This document shows, in pieces, positions 1 through 13,040 of a stretch of 64,000 nucleotides of DNA (positions are counted from its first letter, which is position 1; each line of letters starts with the position of its first letter). This DNA comes from Calvatia gigantea (Eukaryota > Basidiomycota > Agaricomycetes > Agaricales > Lycoperdaceae). The position numbers and the translations under genes were made by a program. A model generated the notes under the pieces. That model had not been told where the DNA came from and did not search any database. It was given only the letters and a program-made list of their open reading frames with translations. The stretch spans positions 434,001 to 498,000 of the forward strand of contig JACAAK010000003.1 in NCBI GenBank assembly GCA_025093985.1, given 5' to 3'.

Positions 1-199
1 ATCGTCAACATTCATCAATTAATACATATTCTAGAAACTGGCTAACGACAGCCTCCCTTTATCTCCATATGATGAGGCGCATTTTCCTGACAACCGCTGT
101 GGGTGGACGGCGTCCGAAGTTCGGCTGCCAGCCCATCACACCAAATTACTCAACCTCGGTATTTCACTTGTCTCTCACTTGTATTCTCACATCCCCAGC
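1..199. other. 5' flank of the aegerolysin gene
   Basis: No convincing gene is visible here. The last bases before the ATG (ending in CCCCAG at 194-199) resemble a splice acceptor, so a 5'-untranslated intron is possible. A longer frame through 69-473 is an out-of-frame shadow of the downstream gene. Confidence 0.4.
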
Positions 200-628
200 A
201 TGGGCTACGACCAGTGGATTGATCTCCAAATTGGCAACAGAACCAACGTCGATCTTGAGCTCAAGAACGTCGAATTATGGGATGAAAGTTATTGCAAATT
301 CTACAAGCACGGTGGCAGTAAAGATGACGAGGTCCCAAAGTCGGATATCGAGGGTGCCGTCGCGCCGAAAGCCTCGTATTCCTACGTTATGGCGTCCTGT
401 GGAAGGGACTACTCCCCGACCGGAACCCAAGGTAGCCTCGACATCTATAGCAAGGGCACGGACACGAAAGTAGCCACCATCAAGTGGGACTGCCCTTGGA
501 CCCCCGGGAGCGACAACTCGTTCTCGGCCACATCGGCGGACGAGTCCAAGGTCCTCGTCGAAAACACTAGCTGGAGCAAAACAGGGCCATTGGAATACAT
601 CACTGTCACCATTCAGGGTATGCTCTGA
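200..628 (+). CDS. Aegerolysin family protein
   Basis: This is a 142-codon single-exon frame. It opens MGYDQWI and contains the tryptophan-rich WDCPW motif near residue 100, preceded by a SCGRD segment and a GTQGS turn. That arrangement, the acidic beta-rich composition, the absence of a signal peptide and the length (family members are about 130-145 aa) identify the aegerolysin family (Pfam PF06355). Known fungal members are cytosolic or secreted beta-sandwich proteins that bind membrane lipids such as sphingomyelin/cholesterol domains or ceramide phosphoethanolamine, and some form pores with a MACPF-domain partner. No MACPF partner lies in this window, so pore formation cannot be inferred. 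The start at 200 is preferred over the in-frame ATG at 179 because MGYDQW matches the family N-terminus. The frame has no interruption and normal CpG content, unlike the neighbouring transposons. Confidence 0.9.
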   Translation: MGYDQWIDLQIGNRTNVDLELKNVELWDESYCKFYKHGGSKDDEVPKSDIEGAVAPKASYSYVMASCGRDYSPTGTQGSLDIYSKGTDTKVATIKWDCPWTPGSDNSFSATSADESKVLVENTSWSKTGPLEYITVTIQGML

Positions 629-1149
629 CGCTCGGCGAGAGGTGGGTCGTTTTCAAGTGGCTGAGTCGCGTCATGCTAATAGCGGGTTCAGAGCCAAGTT
701 GCGGTCGCTCGGGTGTTTTAACTGAGAGAGGATTCTTCACTTGTGTCAGGTTCTTGCTCTTGCGTGGTAGTTTCCATGGTTGATTATGTACCTCTTCATG
801 AATACGGCGGATAAGATGTTTTCCAGTAAATATCTGTTCATATCATATGTATGCAGTATCCTAAAGTTCACCTCCACATTAAAGTACCCTCATTGAACAG
901 GTTGAACCTTGTACTGTTTTCAGTGCGATGAACTTCTGGAGATTGCTGTTGTCACGATGTTGCTCTTTTTGTCAATTTCGCTGAGTGAGAGTGGATGACC
1001 TCCTGTGGCAAGGATTTGAAAGAACCGAGAAGTTTTTCTGGATCACCTTGACTCCGTTTGGGAAGAATTGGGGGTCACATCAGCACAAAGTGGGCTCACT
1101 CCGTTGATGACTGACGCTCTTCTCTAGACGTGATGAAATGGAAGTGAGC
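629..1149. other. Gene-free spacer
   Basis: This spacer follows the aegerolysin stop and runs to the target duplication of the next transposon. No convincing frame, RNA gene or repeat was seen. It presumably holds the aegerolysin terminator. Confidence 0.5.
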
Positions 1150-1156
1150 ATTGATG
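1150..1156. repeat. 7-bp target-site duplication (left)
   Basis: ATTGATG lies immediately outside the left inverted repeat and is repeated exactly at 2638-2644, immediately outside the right one. Confidence 0.85.
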
Positions 1157-1195
1157 CCCAGTGAGAAACCCGTGGAATCTAGCCGGGCTCAAACG
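1157..1195 (+). repeat. Left terminal inverted repeat
   Basis: Starts CCCAGTGAGAAA, with a second conserved block GGAATCT and a third CTCAAACG. It is the inverted partner of 2599-2637. Confidence 0.85.
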
Positions 1196-1519
1196 AGGCG
1201 GACTCTGGAAAACGAGGTCAGACGAGCCGAGTGGAAGTCGACGCGAACGACACGCCTGAATAAATGAACTTCATGGAGCTCAGTGGATTTCGCACGAGCC
1301 ATAAAACTTTGTAAGCGACTGTTGTTGTACATCACGCCGTTTGTGGTAGCCAAAGTAATCCTATGGATGCACCAACACAAGTCCCATCCACTACTCGAAG
1401 TCTTCCATCCGATTCTGGCTTGTATATATACCCCGCTGATTCCAAGCGTGGGACGGAGGATATCTCCTACTCAAACTCTCACATCCTCGTCTGCCATCGC
1501 TATATACAATCCGTCCAAG

Positions 1520-1871
1520 TTCATCAACATCGTTTGGTAAATGGTCGAAATTGGTGCCCATCCAAACTTGCGAAAGGCGAGAAATCCCTAAACCACACTA
1601 CGGTGTACTTCAAGCACGAAAAGTGAGAGAGGCAGCAGCAGCAGAATAACACTCTTACAGCTCATTTTAAGCCTATACGTGAACCTTGCGAGGGGCCAGC
1701 CTCAACGTACTTAGCAAGTTTCCACTGGGTAAGTTATACCGTCCCCCGTTAGAGGTTATCTCTGACGTTCCTTGCACGCTTGGGTCCCTGTATGCGGTGA
1801 AACTCCTTGCCACGGAACCCTACAGCAAATCCTACTGCTCACCCCACTGCGAGGACCGTTAGCTTGGGTGT
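1520..1871 (+). repeat. About 350-bp dispersed repeat, well-preserved copy
   Basis: The segment recurs at 21173-21866, where it is split by a solo LTR. Most differences in the second copy are CpG to TpG or CpA (for example CATCG to CATTG, GGTCG to GGTTG, CTACGG to CTACAG). No protein or RNA polymerase III promoter could be recognised with confidence. It may be the core of a separate small transposon. Confidence 0.7.
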
Positions 1872-2598
1872 GTTATATTTTTTTCCCCTTTCAATCATCG
1901 ACAATGTCAATCCAATACCAGCCATTCTGGCCCTTGGTTAACGACACTCGGGCCTTACTTTCGCATCAATTCTTCCTAGTAAGTTTAAGGCCTCTCGTTT
2001 CTTCTTATAATTGATGAATCTCGTGCAGCATATAGTCATGCGGTGGGACCACTGTTGAGTTTCTCGCTTGTCCGTTTCACTATGACCTTATAATCCTGTA
2101 GCTAACTGACAATTTTCCGCTCAGAGTGATCTTAAAGTTTTCACTGCTTCCCTTACGCTGCTGTATCCCGTTCTTCCCGGTGAGTCGCGTCACTTGGCTT
2201 AGTATTCAGAATGTGGATCAGTATGTCATTTCCCTGTAACCCCTCTAAATGGTTACATTATAGCTGAAAATGCGCCTTTTGTCTGGTACGTGGTTTACTA
2301 TTGTCAATATGAAGATGTCCTTACACCACACACTACCCAGCATTATAGTTAGGGTCTCAATGATCTCAATGACGAACGGAGGCTGGAGCGACAAGAGGAC
2401 CTAGACTGCCTAAATAGTAGTAGCTGTTTCTGCTCCAATACATATGGTTCCTTTTGCATTACAGGAGGTTGGATGTCAAACGAGTTCAAACGAGTCGGTA
2501 TTGCACTGCTATTGTGACTTCCAGAGGCTTCGTTTGAGTTCCAATAAGTGTACACTTTTTGGAATTCAGCCGAACTAGGTGGATGCCCAAAATGGGAC

Positions 2599-2637
2599 CG
2601 TCTGAGTTCCACCAGATTCCGCACATTTCTCACTGGG
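2599..2637 (-). repeat. Right terminal inverted repeat
   Basis: Read on the minus strand it begins CCCAGTGAGAAA, followed by GGAATCT and CTCAGACG at the same spacing as in 1157-1195. It is followed directly by the second ATTGATG. Confidence 0.85.
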
Positions 2638-2644
2638 ATTGATG

Positions 2645-3487
2645 TAGAAATGGTGTCAGATGATGTGAACCACCACTGGCACGAGCCACTACGCATGACG
2701 TACACTGTTACAACTCTATTCTTAGTGTGACTTCGATAGTCACTTCTTTTTTCCTTTCTTGTCCAATCTTTATTTACCCTCTATATGTGAACACTGATCT
2801 AGTTCGTTTCCCTTCTTTAGAACTTCTAATATTTCCTTCTTTAGTTCACTCTCCATGTTATGGTTCAATTCCCTATTTTCCAAAGTTCACTTCCCTCTTT
2901 ATAAACATTGCTTCTTGTTCTAGCCTTTTTTCTTTCCACTATAAGTAGTCAGCTAAATACCCAATGTATTCTTTAGTTTGAACTGGCTACAAGCCTCTTA
3001 CCTCCTCATTCTCTCTGGCATCTGGAAGATGTTAAGACTAGAACTGCTATCTTACTTTTCTGGACCAGACCCTCAAGTTAAGCCTATATGGAACTGTTGT
3101 CCCTGAGTGGACATTCCATGTGGAAACTCCCTGATTGCACAAACCATTGGAAGACATCATCTCTTGACATAATCTTACTTCAGGTGTAGATCATTCATAG
3201 ACAATTGCTAACAGTAGTTTCTACTAGAAGTGTCTGCTTATACAGGAGGTACCTGTGCACATAATATGTGCAGCATTACAGCTACATTCATATCAGAGTT
3301 GGTATTACTGTCATCCATATTGGAGATAGTGTTGAATGACCATAAATCTAGTATTATGACATCATCCAGTTTCTATCCTAGTTTATTCATCTTTGTGGGC
3401 CATTTTGTCAGAGTTATCTTGTTGTTCTGTTATGGATGTTATAGTGCTATCAGGTGTATGGGCTCATTACCACATAGAGTAGTGAGG
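2645..3487. other. Gene-free AT-rich sequence left of the nested LTR cluster
   Basis: Pyrimidine-rich on the plus strand and CpG-poor. No convincing frame or known element was recognised. It is probably an old transposon relic, because its base composition resembles the decayed elements rather than the aegerolysin region. Confidence 0.4.
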
Positions 3488-3806
3488 GAGAGTATTACAA
3501 CCTTAGTCTGATAAAACCTCAGGTTGCAGCTTAGGCTAAGTCTTGAGGATGAGTAAGGGGAGAAGAACTAGGTGGTTAAGTGTACCAAATACAGTGGATG
3601 TATGTATGCTTAAATACAAAAGGAACATCCAGTTGAACAGATGGAGTAACTACATGAAACATCTGACTACAATAGCATGGTTGTTAAATCTCAGATCCAT
3701 ACCACTACACTGGTTCAGTCTATTTATAGCTGAAACAAATTGTTAGAGTTCACTCTCGGGATGAGAGACTTTAGCTATTATTTCCTCACTCTTGTATGTA
3801 GGAAAC

Positions 3807-4113
3807 TGTTGTGAACATTAGTCTATTTTCATGTCAGTTCTGCACTTATCTACATTCCCCCTCATTGTGTACCTGTTTCAGTTATTCCTGTCTGTGCGAT
3901 CCCTGAGTCCTGACTCATAACTACTATGCCATAGTCATCAGACGTTTCATGTAGTTATCTCCATCCATTCAACTGGATGCTCCCTTCCATATTTAAGCAT
4001 ACATACATACTCCTGTATTCAGTATGCTTAACCACCTGGTTCTTTCCCCTTACTTGCCCTCAAGACTTAGCCTAAGAAGCAACCTGAGGTCTTATCAGAC
4101 TAAGGTCGTAACA
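3807..4113 (+). repeat. Gypsy-1a 5' LTR
   Basis: 307 bp, beginning TGTTGTGAAC and ending GTCGTAACA. It is the same length as the 28196-28502 LTR. Confidence 0.9.
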
Positions 4114-4191
4114 TTTGGTTAAGCGTCCCCACCTCACCTTGCAAAAGGAGTAGGCTGAAACAGGCCCGAACAGGAGCAACTGAAGAGCTAG

Positions 4192-8831
<4,640 letters not shown>

Positions 8832-8837
8832 ACAAAC

Positions 8838-9821
8838 ATGCCTGCCTCCCAACCCAACCACATTGCCATTGACTCCCTCATCCACCCCACTCCCACCAGA
8901 ATCTCCTCCCTCCCATTCCCCGAACCAGGTAGCAGCCGAGCACCTGCTCCCCAAGGAACCCGCTATAACCTTGCGAAGACACCGTCCCCAGCACAAGGCC
9001 TCCTCGAAGCCTTACTCAAGGATGTCGACAAAGCAACCAGCAGCGAAATTGAGAACATCTCTGCTCAAAACCAATGACTAGTCATAAACCGACACATCAC
9101 CCTTGCTACAGCATGTATCACCTTTGCTGACATGTATGCAGGGTTCACCAACGTATCGTCTTCCACCAACCAACACATTCCTGCCATCTTCCGAGCCCTA
9201 GACCAGTCCACCCTTACCCCCAATGAACAAGATCAAGTCCAAGGACTCCAAAGCCAAATTGACTTGGGCCTCGAGGTCTTCAATCACCTCGACATCGCTA
9301 ACATCTTCCTCGAACTCGCAGATGTAGCCATGAAACTCCTCAGATGAGACAAGACAAATGAAGATCCCGACATCAATACCCTCGTGGATAGAATTCACAT
9401 TACCCTCTCTGAACTACATGACACAGTTAATCCCTCCCCACCATCTTGTACCGATACCCCCATGGACAAAGAAGTCATGGTCTCCATGAAGGAGGAAGTC
9501 AATGCCCTCTGATGCTTCATAAAAACCATCACCCCACCGCAACTTGCATCGGTTTTTCTCCCTCCCACAAGATTCCGCACTGTACTACCAGGACAAGAGA
9601 AAGACCAACGTTACTGGAAATCGATAGTCAAGAACTACTGGGAGAGCTCCACCACCACCGAGTTCCCCTTCAACGGCATCCCAGTCCCTATCCGTCAAGA
9701 TGGTCGCAGCCACTTGCCAGTTTTCTTCGCAAAATCCAACAGTGGAGAATTCCTCATCGTGTCCACCAAGAAGGCACTCGCCGCTGCCATGGTAAATGGA
9801 GACTTTGACAAAGCTTCCTGA
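8838..9821 (+). pseudogene. Gypsy-1a third ORF downstream of integrase, with stops
   Basis: It starts at an ATG seven bases after the pol stop, in the same frame. The product matches the intact 329-aa frame 22485-23474 over its whole length (MPAS..., DMYAGFTN, ALDQSTLTPNE, NGDFD near the end). It has three internal TGA codons (9075, 9345, 9510) and a one-base insertion near the 3' end. I know no protein family for it. It has no signal peptide or membrane segment, so it is not a typical envelope gene. Confidence 0.8.
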
Positions 9822-9865
9822 GACATGAAGCCTGACCAGAGGGTATTGTTGTGAACATTAGTCTA

Positions 9866-10076
9866 CAGTAAGGGACAAAACCGTTCCAATGTTTTGAACT
9901 TCTCAGAAGATCAGCTCATATCTCAAGGACTACTGTGGCTGTGCACTTCCTAATTTAATTGTAGATAGTCCAGTATCTTATCTAATCATATGCAAAGTAT
10001 GATTATGTAATCCTTTGTTTTAGGGGAGTTATTAATTAATTAATATTTTAAGTGCATTGGAACAGTTTTGTCCCTC
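9866..10076 (+). repeat. Tc1 left inverted repeat (211 bp)
   Basis: Pairs with 11260-11470. It contains an AT-rich TTAATTAATTAATATTTTA tract near the inner end and an inverted copy of the terminal transposase-site-like sequence at 10056-10076. Confidence 0.9.
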
Positions 10077-10103
10077 TTGAAATTTATATACAAAATGGGT
10101 ATT

Positions 10104-11177
10104 CTAGTACCTGGTATAAGCTCCCTTGGCCTGTAAAACTGCCTGGACCCTCCTAGGCATACTCTCTATCAGATTCTGACACACTTCTGGTTCTATGTCA
10201 TCCCACTCCTTTTGTATCCTCTCCCATAGGGTATTCATGCTATCAGGAGGAGTATCATACTCTCCCAGCTTATTCTTGAGGTGAGTCCAGAGATGTTCAA
10301 TGGGATTAAGGTCTGGAGACTGTGGGGGCCATACCATAACCTCCAATTCAGACTCATCTAGCCAGTTTGTAGCCTTTTTGCTCTTGTGTTTGGGGTCATT
10401 GTCCTGTTGGAAGACCATATCCTCCTCATTCTTCCCATACCACCTGATGCTCCTCTTTAGTTCATCCCCCAAAATTTGAACATAAAGGTCAGCATCCATC
10501 TTCCCTTCAATTTTAGTGGCAAACCCCACTCCATCCCACAGCATACAACCCCAGATCATCACATTTCCTCCACCAAACTTGACTGTTCCCTCAACCAATC
10601 TATCATTCAGCCCCTCTCCTGCCTTTTTCCATACCCAAACCCTTCCATCTGATCCAAACCGATTGATTTTGGACTCATCTGTCCAAATAACCCTCTTCCA
10701 GTCCTCCAGGGTCCAGTTAACATGTGCTTCTGCCCACTCCAACCTTTTCCTCCTATGGACAGCAGTAAGTTTAGGTCATTTCCGCTTGACTACAGCCTTC
10801 ATTCCAGCTCCTCTGAGTGCCCTGCGCACTGTTTTGGTGGATACAGGCTGGGCAATAACATTTTGAAGTGATTTGGTGACTTGGGAGGCATTGTCAGCCT
10901 TGCGAGAGGTGATGAGGCGAACAGAATAGTGGATATCAGAGGGAGAAAGTTTAGATGGGCGGCCACCAACAGATTTGGAAAGTGTTGATCTATGTTTGGA
11001 GCGAATCCTAGAAATAGTACTGACTCCCAGACCAGTAATAGAAGCAATATGATGAGCAGATTTCCCTTGGTCCAGGTAAGAGAGGACTCTATTGGTCTGA
11101 GTAGAGGAAAGAGAGCGCATATAGTTGTAAAGGTATAGTGGGGGAGTTAATTTGCACCTGAGAATAAGCACATCCAT
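10104..11177 (-). pseudogene. Tc1/mariner DDE transposase, one nonsense codon
   Basis: A continuous minus-strand frame of 357 codons. The N-terminal helix-turn-helix has the form QTNRVLSYLDQGKSAHHIAS...GVSTISRIR and is followed by a GGRPSKLS hook. The catalytic domain follows with IWTDES (first Asp), FQQDNDPKHKSK (second Asp) and WPPQSPDLNPIEHLW (third acidic residue, the D34E spacing of Tc1). It is broken only by TGA at 10776-10778, between KRK and PKLTAVHRRKR. Tc1 relatives usually have a basic residue there, so a CGA to TGA change is likely. Length is normal for Tc1 (about 340-350 aa). It is the top layer of the left nest and so the youngest insertion there. Confidence 0.93.
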
Positions 11178-11259
11178 TTATACATCACCCTACATGGTCA
11201 CATGATTTTATTTGTATTTATTTGATTGCAATAAACGAAGTCATGTGCTCAGAATTTGA

Positions 11260-11470
11260 GAGGGACAAAACTGTTCCAATGTACTTAAAATATTAATTAA
11301 TTAATAACTCCCCCAAAACAAAGGATTACATAATCATACTTTGCATATGATTAGATAAGATACTGGACTATCTACAATTAAATTAGGAAGTGCACAGCCA
11401 CAGTAGTCCTTGAGTTATGAGCTGATCTTCTGAAAAGTTCAAAACATTGGAACGGTTTTGTCCCTTACTG
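11260..11470 (-). repeat. Tc1 right inverted repeat (211 bp)
   Basis: Reverse complement of 9866-10076, with only a few mismatches. Confidence 0.9.
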
Positions 11471-12206
11471 TATTTTCATGTCAGTTCCGCACTTATCTGC
11501 ATTCCCCCTCGTTGTGTACCTGTTTCAGTTATTCCTGTCTGCGCGATCCCCGAGTCCTGACTCATAACTACTATGCCATAGTCATTGGACGTTTCATGTA
11601 GTTATCTCCATCCATTCAACTGGATGCTCCCTTCCGTATTTAAGCGTATATACATACTCCTGTATTTGGTATGCTTAACCACCTGGTTCTTTCCCCTTAC
11701 TTGCCCTCAAGACTTAGCCTAAGAAGCAACCTGAGGTCTTATCAGACTAAGGTCGTAACAGAAACAGCATCATACTGCATGTATTGTAGTAGATAGGACT
11801 ATTCTATTAGATAGATGCTGTTGAAGCATGTTGCTCTGTTTATGCTACTAGCAGTAAATAGCTCACCCTATACCCAGGTTGAAGAGTGTTTCTACTAGGA
11901 CTTCTGTATATAAACCCCTATGTAATATGCTTATTCCTTAGACAATCTAGCTTTTGCTTACTCATCTACAACAAACATCTTAGCTACTCTCTTCAACACT
12001 CAATGTCAATATTCCCAGTGAGTAACAACTATCCTCCACCACTGTGTAATACTGTAGTTTTTTGTATGCTTGTCTCAACAGTAGTAGTTAATATGAGTCA
12101 TACATGGAGATTGCTTGACAATAATAGGTGAGACAGGCACATAGATAGATAGGAATGCAGATGATAACAGAGTACAACTTGATTGGTGAAAGTCCATAAC
12201 AGAGAG

Positions 12207-12593
12207 CAGACTATTTAGGGACTAAGGACAATAATACTAATGATTTTCTTCTACACTGTGCTTTGGTCATGTAATATGCTGGAGGAGTGGTGCCTCTGGC
12301 ACCACTCCAGTAGAAAGGTCAGAAATAAGGTGTAAATGGACTAACATCATATAAGGTTTGTTCAAATATGTGGCAAGGGGATGCCCTCTTCTCTTCTCTC
12401 CAGTATTTATGCTTCTTTGCAAGTTTCCTCTACTTCACTGATGTCCTTGATACAGGTGACTATACTGATGTACTGGAAAGCATATTTATGCATATTTGGA
12501 TGCAAGGAGACATGCCTAGTGAGTGACTAAGAGGCTGGAGGGAGACATGTGAGTGGGACTGGCCCTAACCTACCAACCTACAATGTTTTGTTG
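12207..12593. other. Gene-free sequence between the two nests
   Basis: Lies between the GAGAG duplication and the CATCC duplication of Copia-D. No gene was seen. It contains a perfect hairpin at 12284-12308. On removal of all inserts this sequence is contiguous with 2645-3487 and 54013 onward. Confidence 0.5.
12284..12308. repeat. Perfect 11-bp stem hairpin with TCT loop
   Basis: GGAGTGGTGCC, then TCT, then GGCACCACTCC. It is unlike the AT-rich surroundings. It may be an old transposon terminus or an RNA hairpin. No T-run follows, so it is not a typical terminator. Confidence 0.6.
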
Positions 12594-12598
12594 CATCC

Positions 12599-13014
12599 TG
12601 TTGAGACAAGTACACTATAGTAGTGGTGTGCTAGTAGCGGAGGGGAGTCATACTCACTGGGCTTGTTGAGAGCATTGTAGACAGTTGCTAGAGGATATGT
12701 AAGAGATATTGTGGGTAAGTAGAAAGACTTAATTGTCTAAAGAATATATGCATAATACATAGGGTTTTTATACCTAATGTCTCTGGTCTGTGTGCTGTTC
12801 TACTTATACAGGTGAGGTCTTATCTACCAGTAGCATATGTAGAGCATACTGCATACTAGGTCATATATTTAATAGACTGTAGCCAGCAACCTAGAGTGTG
12901 GTCTAGTACTATAGTCCATAGTTCGTTATCTCTCTTCAAGAGTGAAGTACTCAAGAATCCGTTTCAGCTATAAATAGACTGAACCAATGTAGTGGTACAG
13001 ATCGAGATTCAACA
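12599..13014 (-). repeat. Copia-D 3' LTR
   Basis: 416 bp, TGTTGAGAC...GATTCAACA on the plus strand. It is homologous to the Copia-E LTR in reverse complement, with most CpG sites changed. Confidence 0.9.
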
Positions 13015-13040
13015 CTCCTCCTCACTTGAAGGAGGGAGAT

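Larger units (their letters stand above)
1157..2637. mobile_element. Non-autonomous DNA transposon related to the tnp2-type element at 59045-63935
   Basis: The 1481-bp element is bounded by 39-bp terminal inverted repeats (1157-1195 and 2599-2637) that align without gaps at about 29 of 39 positions. Both begin CCCAGTGAGAAA, the same terminus as the 4.9-kb element at the right end of the window. It is flanked by exact 7-bp duplications (ATTGATG). No frame longer than about 120 codons lies inside and none resembles a transposase, so it should depend on a transposase supplied elsewhere, plausibly the tnp2-type enzyme. Its middle (1520-1871) is shared with a decayed copy near 21.2 kb. Confidence 0.85.
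9866..11470 (-). mobile_element. Tc1/mariner transposon with 211-bp inverted repeats
   Basis: The 1605-bp element begins and ends CAGTAAGGGACAAAACC and is flanked by the TA duplication (9864-9865 and 11471-11472). Its inverted repeats, 9866-10076 and 11260-11470, are nearly identical over 211 bp. Each repeat is itself bounded by an inverted pair of about 21 bp: AGGGACAAAAC at the outer end and its complement GTTTTGTCCCT at the inner end. The minus strand encodes the transposase. Confidence 0.95.
9847..11760 (+). repeat. Gypsy-1a 3' LTR, split by a Tc1/mariner element
   Basis: TGTTGTGAACATTAGTCTA (9847-9865) continues at 11473 as TTTTCATGTC and ends GTCGTAACA at 11760. The interruption duplicates TA. 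Confidence 0.9.

Noticed and set aside
1520..1871. Shared repeat as a tRNA-derived SINE
   Set aside because: Only a weak B-box-like GGTCGAAAT and no convincing A box or tail.
2349..2705. 118-codon minus-strand frame
   Set aside because: It crosses the right inverted repeat and target duplication of the small transposon, so it cannot be an element gene, and no homology was seen.
12284..12308. Hairpin as a transcription terminator
   Set aside because: Eukaryotic context, no T-run, and no gene ending nearby.
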